Source of the DNA: Gymnodinialimonas sp. 57CJ19
Lineage (GTDB): Bacteria; Pseudomonadota; Alphaproteobacteria; Rhodobacterales; Rhodobacteraceae
Assembly (NCBI RefSeq): GCF_038396845.1
Contig: NZ_CP151587.1
Location: forward strand, 2,888,001 to 2,952,000
Direction of reading: 5' to 3'
Length of the DNA stretch: 64,000 bases
The position numbers and the translations under genes were made by a program. Positions within the stretch are counted from its first letter, which is position 1, and each line of letters begins with the position of its first letter. Shown piece after piece: positions 1-12,233 of this stretch. Below the pieces are notes generated by a model. It was not told the origin of the DNA. It saw nothing but the letters and a program-made list of their open reading frames with translations, and did no database searches.

Positions 1-47
1 TGCTCCCGCACCCAAGCACCACACCCCTCCGCAAAACCAGCACCTCC

Positions 48-410
48 TCACCCCATCGGCGCCATCAACTCAACCTCTTCGCCGTCAACGACCGAGGTGT
101 AAAAACACACCCGCCGGTTCGTGTGACACGCGGCGCCCTCTTGCTGGACCACCGCCAACAAACAATCCCGGTCACAATCTATCCGCAAATCTACCAAAGC
201 CTGGGTGTGACCGCTGGTCTCTCCCTTGACCCAAAAGGCTTGGCGTGACCGACTCCAATAGGTGACCCGCCGCGTTTCCAAGGTCTTTGCCACCGCTTCT
301 GCGTTCATCCACGCCATCATCAGGACCTCACCGGTGCCTTCCTGCTGCGCGATACAGGGGATCAACCCGTTCACATCATAGCGAAGTGTTGCCCTATCAA
401 AGTCTTTCAT
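48..410 (-). CDS. hisI: Phosphoribosyl-AMP cyclohydrolase
   Basis: Opens the ring of phosphoribosyl-AMP in the third step of histidine biosynthesis, in the cytosol. The 120-residue product has the compact single-domain length of HisI without the HisE fusion. Family motifs are present: the VLMMAWMNAEA stretch near residue 30, SRSRQAFWVKGETSGH near residues 53-68, the metal-binding DCDRDC near residues 78-83, and ACHTNRRVCFY near residues 94-104 with its conserved Cys and His. The start at 410 has an AGAGGA ribosome site about 8 nt upstream. It diverges from the IscU-like gene at 494, and the roughly 80 nt between them must hold both promoters. No other his gene is in view. Confidence 0.95.
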   Translation of the reverse strand: MKDFDRATLRYDVNGLIPCIAQQEGTGEVLMMAWMNAEAVAKTLETRRVTYWSRSRQAFWVKGETSGHTQALVDLRIDCDRDCLLAVVQQEGAACHTNRRVCFYTSVVDGEEVELMAPMG

Positions 411-493
411 CGGGTCGTCCTCTTTGCAAATGGCCCACGCGACGCTACTTACGTCATGACGGACCCGAAAGGCAAAGCCCCGAAAGGCGAACG

Positions 494-946
494 ATGGCAG
501 CGGATAGCGATCTGATTAAACTCTACTCTCAACGCATACTCGCGTTGGCAGCGGACATCCCCCATCGTGGCGCGCTCAAAGCCCCCCAGGCGCGGGTAAA
601 GAAACGCGCGCCGCTATGTGGCTCGACCGTGACCGTTGAACTTTGCCTGACCGACGACAAGGTCTCCGCCTTCGCCCAGGACGTCAAAGCATGTGCCCTT
701 GGTCAGGCGGCCGCAGCCCTTCTCGGACAGCACGTCATCGGCCGCACGAGGCTCGAGGTGGAAGCCGCCCGCGATGCCCTGAAAGCGATGCTCAAATTCG
801 ACGGCCCGCCCCCCGGCGCCCCTTGGGAAGGTTACGAGGTGCTCGAACCCGCGAAAGAATACCGTAATCGTCACGCCTCCATCATGCTCGCCCTCGACGC
901 CACCGCCGAAGCCATGGCCGAGGCCGAACACGCCGCCTGCGCCTAG
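494..946 (+). CDS. IscU/NifU-N-like iron-sulfur cluster scaffold protein
   Basis: A 150-residue protein resembling the NifU-N/IscU/SufU scaffold fold, which assembles Fe-S clusters for transfer to apoproteins. Two of the usual cluster Cys contexts are visible: PLCGST near residue 40 and KACALGQAAA near residue 70. The third canonical Cys is not in its usual position. The only later Cys is the penultimate residue of an AACA tail, so activity as a classical scaffold is uncertain. The ATG at 494 begins the recognisable homology; an in-frame extension upstream to 287 lies across hisI and looks like shadow sequence. It is divergent from hisI and is followed directly by two palindromes. Confidence 0.8.
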   Translation: MAADSDLIKLYSQRILALAADIPHRGALKAPQARVKKRAPLCGSTVTVELCLTDDKVSAFAQDVKACALGQAAAALLGQHVIGRTRLEVEAARDALKAMLKFDGPPPGAPWEGYEVLEPAKEYRNRHASIMLALDATAEAMAEAEHAACA

Positions 947-950
947 ACGC

Positions 951-996
951 CCCAGTCTTTTGCAAAAGACTGGGAAGATCCTTGCAAGGATCTTCC
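951..996. repeat. Pair of adjacent TTGCAA-centred palindromes
   Basis: Two perfect palindromes sit back to back just after the IscU-like stop codon. The first (951-974) has arms CCCAGTCTTTTG/CAAAAGACTGGG. The second (973-996) has arms GGAAGATCCTTG/CAAGGATCTTCC. Neither is followed by a T-run, so they are not classical intrinsic terminators. The same design recurs at 33067-33131 and 62978-63022. The remaining stretch to 1295 holds only a weak long-range inverted repeat (CGCCGCCAT at about 1004 against ATGGCGGCG at about 1047) and no gene I can support. Confidence 0.8.
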
Positions 997-1295
997 ACAC
1001 CGCGCCGCCATTTCCCCAAAAAAAACGCCGCGCATCCCGGACAAGGATGGCGGCGTAGTAATGCGTATCCGTGACGTCCCGAGGCATGGGACTAAGGGCG
1101 AGGCAAATCGTGTTTGGGCCGGGACAAGTGGCGCAAACGAAACCCGTGGATCGCAGGCAGAAAACGGGCGCAGTCTGGAAGGTTTCAGGTCTCTCTCAAG
1201 TCCTGCTGCGCGAAAAATCTAGGGGTGGGACAACTCCTTGCGGGGCGGCGGGCGGGTCAGATACCGACAGGGGCAAAAATACAGGGGGCGAAAAT

Positions 1296-1418
1296 TCAGA
1301 CCAGACCGGGCAGATGCAGCATCCCAACCGTCATCAAGGCGAGTGCCACAACGCCTGCCAGATCATACATCAGCGTATCGCGCGAACGGGCGAGAATTTG
1401 AGCGGCTTGTGCAATCAT
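1296..1418 (-). CDS. 40-residue single-span membrane protein behind a LexA-type box
   Basis: A very short ORF with a good ribosome site (AGGAGA, 8 nt before ATG at 1418). The product has a basic, amphipathic N-terminus (AQILARSRD, residues 7-14) and one hydrophobic segment (about residues 20-38, LAGVVALALMTVGML), which suggests a single inner-membrane span. I do not recognise the family. Its upstream region holds a canonical alphaproteobacterial SOS box next to a TACAAT -10 element, so it is probably DNA-damage inducible. Caulobacter SidA, also tiny, membrane-bound and SOS-induced, blocks cell division. The resemblance here is in architecture and regulation only, not in recognised sequence. 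It lies downstream of recG on the same strand. Confidence 0.6.
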   Translation of the reverse strand: MIAQAAQILARSRDTLMYDLAGVVALALMTVGMLHLPGLV

Positions 1419-1502
1419 CGGGGCGTCTCCTGTATTACCGAACGTCTGGGTAGGTAACGTCTTTGTTGCATCTTTGTTCCCACGTTCCGCTAAAATTGTA
1501 AA

Positions 1503-1517
1503 GAACTTTTTGAGAAC
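1503..1517 (-). promoter_or_regulatory. LexA (SOS) box of the GTTC-N7-GTTC type
   Basis: On the minus strand the sequence is GTTCTCAAAAAGTTC, an exact match to the direct-repeat LexA site known in alphaproteobacteria. Two nt further toward the gene is TACAAT (1500-1495), a 5/6 match to a -10 hexamer, so LexA bound here would cover the promoter. A further GTTC half-site follows at N6 spacing (1524-1527). The box is 85 nt upstream of the small gene that starts at 1418 and lies in the gap after recG. Confidence 0.72.
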
Positions 1518-1564
1518 ATTTGAGAACAAAGCGTGTTCCGTTCTCGTTTTAGACCTCCCCAGCC

Positions 1565-5996
<4,432 letters not shown>

Positions 5997-6044
5997 TCAG
6001 ACAGCTTCAGAGCGTCAATTTCCGGCCCCGCCCGTCCTCGGTGA

Positions 6045-6075
6045 ACAAAAAAACGGCCCAGGAACTACCGGGCCG
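6045..6075 (-). terminator. Intrinsic terminator downstream of ctrA
   Basis: Read on the minus strand, a GC stem (CGGCCC/GGGCCG around a short loop) is followed by a run of seven T. It lies about 80 nt after the ctrA stop codon and upstream of ligA, and so separates the two transcripts. Confidence 0.8.
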
Positions 6076-6154
6076 CCTTTCGCGTCATCTCGAACATATT
6101 CAGACGAAGCCCCCGCATCGTCGGAACGTCGGGACGCTCATGGTCGCGTTAAAC

Positions 6155-6871
6155 TTATCCAGTGGCGGCCATGTCCATGTTCATATCGGCAGCAGAAACC
6201 GGATCACGCAGAACGTACCCGCGGCCCCAGACCGTCTCGATGTGTGTATTCCCACCGGTCGCTTCCGACAGTTTTTTGCGCAGTTTGCAGATGAAAACGT
6301 CGATGATCTTCAGCTCAGGCTCATCCATTCCGCCATAGAGATGGTTCAAGAACATCTCTTTGGTTAGCGTCGTGCCTTTGCGCAGGGATAGCAGTTCAAG
6401 CATCTGGTATTCTTTGCCCGTCAGATGGACCGGCGTGCCGCCCACATCGACTGTCTTCGCATCAAGGTTTACAGAAATCTTACCGGTATTGATCACCGAT
6501 TGTGCGTGGCCTTTGGAGCGTCGGATGATGGCGTGAATTCGGGCAACCAGTTCTTCGCGGTGGAACGGTTTGGTCAAATAGTCATCGGCCCCGAAACCGA
6601 AACCCTTCAATTTGTTTTCGGGGTCATCAAGCCCGGAAAGAATGAGGATTGGCGTTTCCACCCGAGCTGTGCGCAAATGGCGAAGGACATCATGACCAGA
6701 AACATCGGGCAGGTTCAGGTCCAGAAGGATGATGTCGTAATCATACAGCTTCGCCAGGTCCATCCCTTCCTCACCAAGATCGGTCGCATACACGTTAAGG
6801 TTCGCGTGCTTGAGCATCATTTCGATGCTCCTCGAAGTGGTGGGATCGTCTTCGACTAACAATACTCGCAT
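6155..6871 (-). CDS. ctrA: Cell cycle response regulator CtrA
   Basis: An OmpR-family response regulator of 238 residues. The receiver domain has the acidic pair at residues 8-9, phospho-acceptor Asp51 in LLDLNLPD, and KPF near residue 104. The C-terminal winged helix carries [19 protein letters not shown] and [12 protein letters not shown], characteristic of CtrA. In Caulobacter CtrA governs replication and division; in Rhodobacterales it mainly controls motility and gene transfer agent genes. The gene sits immediately downstream of sciP, which encodes a known CtrA antagonist in Caulobacter. The intergenic region holds a near-match to the CtrA recognition sequence, consistent with autoregulation. 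Confidence 0.96.
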   Translation of the reverse strand: MRVLLVEDDPTTSRSIEMMLKHANLNVYATDLGEEGMDLAKLYDYDIILLDLNLPDVSGHDVLRHLRTARVETPILILSGLDDPENKLKGFGFGADDYLTKPFHREELVARIHAIIRRSKGHAQSVINTGKISVNLDAKTVDVGGTPVHLTGKEYQMLELLSLRKGTTLTKEMFLNHLYGGMDEPELKIIDVFICKLRKKLSEATGGNTHIETVWGRGYVLRDPVSAADMNMDMAATG

Positions 6872-6924
6872 ACTCTTAACTCCAGGTAACTCACATCCGA
6901 TACGCCTAGTTTTCGTCTAAATAG

Positions 6925-6939
6925 TTAACACGAGGTTAC
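6925..6939. promoter_or_regulatory. Candidate CtrA box upstream of ctrA
   Basis: The sequence TTAACACGAGGTTAC fits TTAA-N7-TTAA with one mismatch in the second half-site (TTAC). It lies 54 nt upstream of the ctrA start, where an autoregulatory CtrA site would be expected. Confidence 0.45.
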
Positions 6940-6977
6940 CTACCCGCAGACTTTTCACCGAAACATCTAATTCTTTT

Positions 6978-7259
6978 TTATTCGGTTTCACGGAATTTCT
7001 GTATGGCCGTTGTTTTGAGCGCTTTTTCTCCATGCTTCTCCACGGCGTCTGTCCAGCAGCTAAGTTCCTCTTCCGAAAGGGAGTAGGTGCGAATCGCCTC
7101 CTCCGCGCTGAGCAGACCATGGGCGACCGCGCGCACCACCGCCGCTTTTCGGCTGGCCACCCACCGCGTTGTGTCCGGCGACGGCAGATCAGATCGCGTC
7201 ATTGTGCTGCCGTCAGGCAGTGACACTGCATGCGGCCCTTGGATTTTCCTGATATACAT
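6978..7259 (-). CDS. sciP: DUF1153 protein, SciP-type CtrA inhibitor
   Basis: A 93-residue protein of the DUF1153 family. The Caulobacter member, SciP, binds CtrA and blocks its activation of target promoters. Diagnostic stretches are LPDGSTMTRSDLPSPDTTRW in the N-terminal part, then RKAAVVRAVAHGLLSAEEA and YSLSEEEL, a helix-turn-helix-like segment. Its position directly upstream of ctrA on the same strand supports the assignment. The start at 7259 has a GAGG-containing ribosome site. It is divergent from mnmA. Confidence 0.85.
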   Translation of the reverse strand: MYIRKIQGPHAVSLPDGSTMTRSDLPSPDTTRWVASRKAAVVRAVAHGLLSAEEAIRTYSLSEEELSCWTDAVEKHGEKALKTTAIQKFRETE

Positions 7260-7389
7260 CTCGGCCTCAATTTTTCATTCATCTAAACGAGTGATGGCCC
7301 ATGAGGTTTAACATCGGGTAAGCGAACCTTGTGATATGTCGCCTTTTTCCTATATTTCGCACACGCCCCCCTGATTAGGACAGTTTTCC

Positions 7390-8532
7390 ATGGCTCTCGA
7401 CCGCCCCCACGGCCTGAATTCTTTAGGTTTTGCCAAAGCTCCCGCCGACACCCGAGTTGTGGTGGCGATGTCTGGCGGGGTGGATTCGTCCGCCGTTGCC
7501 GCGCAATTGGCCGATGAAGGCTATGATGTGGTGGGTGTCACCTTGCAGCTTTACGACCACGGCGCGGCGCTGGCCAAGAAAGGTGCGTGTTGCGCCGGCC
7601 TCGATATTCGCGACGCCGCGCGGGTGGCCGAAACGATGGGCTTCCCCCATTACGTGCTGGATTACGAGAACGTCTTCAAGGACGCCGTGATCGACGAGTT
7701 CGCCGATTCCTACCTTGCTGGCGCCACCCCGGTGCCCTGTATCCGCTGCAATGAGCGGGTGAAGTTCAAGGATCTGCTGGAGACGGCAAAAGACCTCGAC
7801 GCCGATTGCATGGCGACGGGACACTATATTCAACGCAAAATGGGCGCCCACAAGGCCGAGTTGCACTCCGCCGCCGATGCCGCGCGCGACCAGTCGTATT
7901 TCCTGTTTTCGACCAAGCAAGAGCAGCTCGATTTTCTGCGCTTCCCCTTGGGGCATCTGGAAAGCAAGGCCGAGACCCGCGCGCTGGCCGCGAAATACGG
8001 GTTGAGCGTGGCCGACAAGCCAGACAGCCAGGACATCTGCTTCGTTCCCAACGGCAATTACGCCGCCGTGATCGAGAAACTGCGCCCCGGCGCGGCCGAC
8101 CCCGGGGACATCGTCGACATGGAGGGCAACGTGCTGGCGCAGCACCGGGGTGTGATTCACTATACCATCGGGCAACGGCGCGGGTTGGGGATCGGCGGTC
8201 TGGAAGACCCGCTCTATGTGGTAAAGCTGGACCCGGACACGCGGCAAGTGATCGTCGGCCCGAAAGAAATGCTCTCGACCCGCACGGTGCCTGTGCGAGA
8301 GATCAACTGGCTCGGCGACGTGCCGTTCGACAGCCAGGAGTCATGGGAGTTGGAGGTCAAAATCCGCTCTACCCGTCCGCCCCGTTCCGCGGTGATCCGC
8401 CCGCTTTCCGCCACCGAGGCGGAGGTTGAGCTTATCGTGGCCGAGGAAGGCGTCAGCCCCGGTCAGGCCTGCGTGTTCTACGCCCCTGAAGGCGGCCGCA
8501 TTTTCGGCGGCGGCTGGATTCACAGGGGCTAA
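7390..8532 (+). CDS. mnmA: tRNA-specific 2-thiouridylase MnmA
   Basis: Thiolates the wobble uridine (U34) of tRNA-Lys, -Glu and -Gln. The 380-residue protein has the PP-loop ATP site [12 protein letters not shown] near residues 26-37. The two catalytic Cys lie in [11 protein letters not shown] and [11 protein letters not shown]. The C-terminal beta-barrel contains [14 protein letters not shown]. The length is normal. The transcript probably starts in the 130-nt gap shared with sciP. A strong hairpin follows the stop codon. Confidence 0.96.
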   Translation: MALDRPHGLNSLGFAKAPADTRVVVAMSGGVDSSAVAAQLADEGYDVVGVTLQLYDHGAALAKKGACCAGLDIRDAARVAETMGFPHYVLDYENVFKDAVIDEFADSYLAGATPVPCIRCNERVKFKDLLETAKDLDADCMATGHYIQRKMGAHKAELHSAADAARDQSYFLFSTKQEQLDFLRFPLGHLESKAETRALAAKYGLSVADKPDSQDICFVPNGNYAAVIEKLRPGAADPGDIVDMEGNVLAQHRGVIHYTIGQRRGLGIGGLEDPLYVVKLDPDTRQVIVGPKEMLSTRTVPVREINWLGDVPFDSQESWELEVKIRSTRPPRSAVIRPLSATEAEVELIVAEEGVSPGQACVFYAPEGGRIFGGGWIHRG

Positions 8533-8589
8533 GGGCCTTTTCCGACTGTCCCGCGCCACCGCAACGCCATTCTTGCCCGAAGGGCCACC

Positions 8590-8609
8590 GGAGGCGCGAA
8601 AGCGCCTCC
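8590..8609. other. GAAA-tetraloop hairpin followed by a C-run
   Basis: Perfect 8-bp arms GGAGGCGC and GCGCCTCC enclose GAAA, a stable GNRA tetraloop. An 11-12 nt run of C follows (8606-8617) instead of the U-run of a standard terminator. It lies about 60 nt after the mnmA stop codon. Confidence 0.6.
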
Positions 8610-8687
8610 CCCCCCCCCGCGCGAAGCGCGACGGGATAAATGCGCACGTCCTCAAGTAGCCCGAAGGCCGTTACGGCAAGCGTGATC

Positions 8688-8717
8688 GTCCTCAAGGAGC
8701 CCGAAGGGCGGTAGGAC
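8688..8717. repeat. 30-nt hairpin element beside tRNA-Asp copy 1
   Basis: A GTCCT/AGGAC outer stem encloses a GCCC-GAA-GGGC inner stem. It lies 20 nt from the 3' end of the tRNA-Asp gene and recurs at 9045-9074 beside the second copy. A decayed partial copy starts at 8648. It could be a processing or termination signal for the leftward tRNA transcript. Confidence 0.6.
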
Positions 8718-8737
8718 ACTAAAAGGAAGGGGATAAG

Positions 8738-8814
8738 TGGCGCGGTTGACGGGACTCGAACCCGCGACCCCCGGCGTGACAGGCCGGTACTCTAACCAAC
8801 TGAGCTACAACCGC
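8738..8814 (-). tRNA. tRNA-Asp(GUC), copy 1
   Basis: A 77-nt cloverleaf on the minus strand with acceptor GCGGTTG/CAACCGC, G discriminator and encoded CCA. The anticodon loop CTGTCAC gives GUC. It is identical to the copy at 9095 in the regions compared by eye. Confidence 0.97.
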
Positions 8815-9044
8815 GCGTGGGGTCGAGATAACGACGCGCTGCGATGCGGTCAAGCGGGAAACTGTCGGTTTTCGGGCGAATTTTGCGGTAATCCATATTG
8901 CTCCGTTTTTGCGCTTATCAACGGGCGAATGCGGTCTGATTTCGGATGTTGCCGGGTGGGTGATTTGGCCCCCTTCGTCCCAATCGCGTAAAGGGTGATT
9001 GCGACGCTTCCCCCCCCACGAAGCGCGGCAGCACGGTCACAGCC

Positions 9045-9074
9045 GTCCTCAAGTAGCCCGAAGGGCGGTAGGAC
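9045..9074. repeat. 30-nt hairpin element beside tRNA-Asp copy 2
   Basis: Near-identical to 8688-8717 and at the same distance from the tRNA. It marks the left end of a duplicated block of about 127 bp that contains the hairpin, the spacer and the tRNA, repeated with 357-bp periodicity. The roughly 230 nt between the first tRNA and this element holds no gene I can support. Confidence 0.6.
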
Positions 9075-9094
9075 AGTAAAAGGAAGGGGATAAA

Positions 9095-9171
9095 TGGCGC
9101 GGTTGACGGGACTCGAACCCGCGACCCCCGGCGTGACAGGCCGGTACTCTAACCAACTGAGCTACAACCGC
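9095..9171 (-). tRNA. tRNA-Asp(GUC), copy 2
   Basis: The same 77-nt cloverleaf as the copy at 8738, with anticodon GUC and encoded CCA. The flanking 3' spacer and hairpin are duplicated as well, so this is a segmental duplication. Confidence 0.97.
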
Positions 9172-9255
9172 GCGTGAGGGGTGGGATAACGACGCCGTGC
9201 GGTGCGGTCAAGCGGGCGCGGGCGATGAATTCGAGGAAATTTTCTCACAGCCGCC

Positions 9256-10230
9256 CTATCCGCGGCGAATGGGGCGTTCTGCGGCGGGCCCAATGCCTGA
9301 ACTTCGGCGCTCTCGGGCGAAAACATAGAGGCCCGCGCCAGCGATCAGGGCGGTGCCAAGCAGCATGACCCAACCGGGGCGCTCTCCGAAAACCAGCCAC
9401 CCCAGGAAGATCGCCATCGGCAGGGCTGCGTACTCGTAGGAGGCCACGGTTGCCGCATTGCCGATCCGGTAGGCTGCCGACAGCGAGTAGCCGATCAGCG
9501 CCGAGGTCACGCCAAGGACGATGAACTTCCAGATGTCGTCCGGTGCGGGCCATATCCAGGCACGCAAAAGGAAGATAAGGCTTTCGCTTTCCACGCCCTC
9601 GGCGTAGCGGCCATGGCCCACGGCGAAAAATGACACGACCGAAACCACGATGAAGGCCAACTGGATGTAGATCGCCATGGCCGAGGCTGCGGATTTTGCG
9701 CCCAACTTCCGGGTCATCACCTGCATGCCCGCATAGCACGCAGCCGCGATGATCGGCAGCAACATCGCCGCGCGGGGGATCTCGGACCAGTCATTGGCGG
9801 GCAGCATCATGACGGCCACGCCCACGAACCCGATGAGAAGGGCCGTCAGACGGTGGCGGCCCACCTTCTCGCCTAGAACAGGAATGGCCAGCAGCGTGAT
9901 GAACAGCGGCGCCACGAAGAACAGCGCCGTCGCCACCCCCAGCGGCATGACGGAAAGACCCGCGAAATACAGCATGTTGGCCGAAACGATCAGCGCCGCC
10001 CGCATGAGGTGCAGGCCGGGACGATCCGTCTTGAGAATCTGCCAGCCGCCCTCGAACCAGACGAAAACGCTGGTGACTACAATGCCGATGACCGAGCGGA
10101 TGAACACCATCTGATGCAGCGCATAGCCGCCAGACAGGAACTTGATCAGCATGTCGTTGACCGAGATGCAGGCCATGCCGATCAGGATCAGCACAATGGC
10201 GCGCAGCGGCGTGGCGTCGGGGGAACTCAT
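9256..10230 (-). CDS. EamA/DMT-family transporter
   Basis: A 324-residue inner-membrane protein with about ten hydrophobic segments in two EamA repeats (roughly residues 8-150 and 160-310), typical of drug/metabolite exporters. Recognisable features are the N-terminal IGMACISVNDMLIKFL helix and the second-repeat EYAALPMAIFLGWLVFGE stretch with its conserved Glu near the end of the penultimate helix. The substrate cannot be deduced. It is a single gene on the minus strand between the tRNA-Asp pair and the pirin gene, with no operon partner. Confidence 0.85.
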   Translation of the reverse strand: MSSPDATPLRAIVLILIGMACISVNDMLIKFLSGGYALHQMVFIRSVIGIVVTSVFVWFEGGWQILKTDRPGLHLMRAALIVSANMLYFAGLSVMPLGVATALFFVAPLFITLLAIPVLGEKVGRHRLTALLIGFVGVAVMMLPANDWSEIPRAAMLLPIIAAACYAGMQVMTRKLGAKSAASAMAIYIQLAFIVVSVVSFFAVGHGRYAEGVESESLIFLLRAWIWPAPDDIWKFIVLGVTSALIGYSLSAAYRIGNAATVASYEYAALPMAIFLGWLVFGERPGWVMLLGTALIAGAGLYVFARERRSSGIGPAAERPIRRG

Positions 10231-10358
10231 CAGCTGGCATCCCGTGGCATGGGCCGCCTAGGGCGTTGGAAAATATCGAAGAGTTGCTTCATTCTCGCAC
10301 GGTGGCGAAACCCTTGACCAACGGCAAGGGCAATTGCGCAGGATGGTTCGGGAAACCG

Positions 10359-11291
10359 TCAGGGAAGCGGAACGTGCTCGGCATTGTCGGTGGGGGGCAG
10401 CTGGAACCGGCCATGCATCCAATCCCCCTCTCGCCACGCCTCTTTCGCCGCGTCTATCTTGTCCCTCGAGGACGCCACGAAATTCCACCAGATATGGCGT
10501 GGGCCGTCCATGGTGTCTCCACCCAGGATCATTACCCTTGCGCCCTGCCCGCCTGCGGTCATGGCAATCTTGTCGCCGGGGCGAAACACCATCATCTGAC
10601 CCCGCTCAAACTCTTGTCCGGCCACCGTCACCGATCCGTCGAGCACATAAGCGCCGCGATCCTCGTGATCTTCGGGCATGGGCAACGCCGCGCCCGCCTC
10701 TAGCAGAGCATCGGCGTAGAACATGCGCGAGGGCGTTTGAACCGGTGCCACCTCTCCGTAGGCATCGCCAAGGATCAGGCGAAGTTGCTTGCCCTCGGCC
10801 TCGAGCAGCGGCAGATCACCTTTGGCGGCATGGGCAAATGCCGGATTGCCGTCTTCCACGTCCTTGGGCAGCGCGATCCATGTCTGAAGCCCCGACAGCG
10901 TGTAGGGCGCGTTCAGCATCTCGCCGTCCACCCGCTCCGAATGGGTAATCCCGTGGCCTGCCGTCATCAGATTCACTGCTCCCGGCTCAATCCATTGGTC
11001 GGTGCCCAAGCTGTCGCGGTGGTGAAACTTGCCCTCAAACAGATACGTCACCGTGGACAGGCCAATATGGGGATGGGGCCGGATATCCACCCCCTGCCCG
11101 GTCAGAAATTCCGCTGGCCCCATCTGATCGAAAAAGATGAACGGCCCGACCATCTGCCGCTTTGGCGCGGGCAACGCGCGGCGCACTTCAAAATCACCGA
11201 GGTCACGGGCCCGAGGGACAATCACTGTCTCAATCGCGTCCACATCGGTGCCGATAGGATAATGCGTGTCGAGGATGGGGTTCCAGCTCAT
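10359..11291 (-). CDS. Pirin family protein
   Basis: A 310-residue bicupin of the pirin family. The metal site is visible in the N-terminal cupin: RPHPHIGLSTVTY near residue 90, KFHHRDS about 17 residues later, and GHGITHSERV near residue 135. The C-terminal cupin ends with GPRHIWWNFVASS, another family hallmark. Some bacterial pirins have quercetinase activity or act as redox regulators. Nothing here distinguishes these roles. Slightly longer than the minimal pirin. Confidence 0.9.
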   Translation of the reverse strand: MSWNPILDTHYPIGTDVDAIETVIVPRARDLGDFEVRRALPAPKRQMVGPFIFFDQMGPAEFLTGQGVDIRPHPHIGLSTVTYLFEGKFHHRDSLGTDQWIEPGAVNLMTAGHGITHSERVDGEMLNAPYTLSGLQTWIALPKDVEDGNPAFAHAAKGDLPLLEAEGKQLRLILGDAYGEVAPVQTPSRMFYADALLEAGAALPMPEDHEDRGAYVLDGSVTVAGQEFERGQMMVFRPGDKIAMTAGGQGARVMILGGDTMDGPRHIWWNFVASSRDKIDAAKEAWREGDWMHGRFQLPPTDNAEHVPLP

Positions 11292-11384
11292 GGGTCAGGC
11301 TCTTTTGTTGCAGGAGGGAATATAGCTGCTCCGCACAGATGCGCATACTCGACCAATAAAAACGACCGCTGTGCGCAGGCGCAC

Positions 11385-11765
11385 CTAGATCGCCTTCAAC
11401 CCGAACATCTCGGTGCCCGAAATCGGCTGGTTCGCGTCCGCCAACTGGAACCCGGTAATCAACCGCACCACCAGCCACACGAACCAGAAAAGCCAGACCA
11501 GGAAGCCGACGATAAACAGCATCAGCACAAGCCCAACAACAATCATCAGCAATCCCCACCAGAACGTGGCGATCTGAAAGCTGAGGTGCGTGTCCAACGT
11601 CGCATCCTTGCCCCGCTCCACATAGGCGTAGATCAGCCCCGCAAGGGCCGCGAGGGGGAAAACGACGCCCGCCCCATAGAGCACGTAGATGATGATCGCC
11701 GATTGCATCGGCTTCCCGTGACCGGGGGCGTTAATCGGCTTTTGCGGTGTGTCGGGGTCCATCAT
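11385..11765 (-). CDS. DUF4870-like small membrane protein
   Basis: A 126-residue protein with three hydrophobic segments (about residues 22-48, 65-90 and 85-105). The pattern YVLYGAG...YAYVERG...HLSFQIATFWWG resembles DUF4870 proteins, whose function is unknown. I chose the start at 11765 (MMDPDTPQ) because GGAGCG lies 6 nt upstream. An ATG four codons earlier, at 11777, is also possible. The longer ORF reaching 12227 is readthrough of tRNA-derived repeats and is not real coding sequence. Confidence 0.75.
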   Translation of the reverse strand: MMDPDTPQKPINAPGHGKPMQSAIIIYVLYGAGVVFPLAALAGLIYAYVERGKDATLDTHLSFQIATFWWGLLMIVVGLVLMLFIVGFLVWLFWFVWLVVRLITGFQLADANQPISGTEMFGLKAI

Positions 11766-11877
11766 CTTGCGCTCCATCCTTGGGGAAATCCAAGTTTGGC
11801 TGTGATACGTATATGGGTCAACTGCCGGAATGCCCGCCCTTGGGCACGGCGGCAGTATCACGGTAGACCAAGGAAAG

Positions 11878-11923
11878 TGGTGGGTCGTGAGAGGCTCGAA
11901 CTCCCGACCCAGAGGATTACAAA
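11878..11923 (-). pseudogene. Truncated tRNA 3' half, copy 1
   Basis: The 31 nt at 11878-11908 are identical to the 3' end of tRNA-Val(UAC): T-stem, loop, acceptor strand, A discriminator and CCA. Beyond that the sequence resembles the 3' side of another tRNA's anticodon arm (TTTGTAATCCTC), but no 5' half exists. The anticodon identity cannot be assigned. Confidence 0.7.
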
Positions 11924-11991
11924 AGAAATCCGCGCGGGTCGGGCCATCGTCGCCGTGCTTGGGCGGCAGTATCACGGTAGAGCAAGGAAAG

Positions 11992-12037
11992 TGGTGGGTC
12001 GTGAGAGGCTCGAACTCCCGACCCAGAGGATTACAAA
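11992..12037 (-). pseudogene. Truncated tRNA 3' half, copy 2
   Basis: Same structure as copy 1, offset by exactly 114 bp, with no 5' half. It keeps the 31-nt identity with the tRNA-Val(UAC) 3' end at 12106. Confidence 0.7.
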
Positions 12038-12105
12038 AGAAATCCGCGCGGGTCGGGCCATCGTCGCCGTGCTTGGGCGGCAGTATCACGGTAGAGCAGT
12101 AGAAG

Positions 12106-12181
<76 letters not shown>

Positions 12182-12233
12182 CACGGAGCGCGTGATAGCG
12201 TGAGGAATTGGCACGGGCAAGAGGCAATCTGGA

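Noticed and set aside
1071..1457. Plus-strand ORFs in the gap after the IscU-like gene
   Set aside because: Low-complexity, Arg/Gly-rich translations without ribosome sites, overlapping the better supported 40-residue minus-strand gene.
1476..1487. A second LexA box
   Set aside because: GTTC repeats are present but the spacing is N4, not N7.
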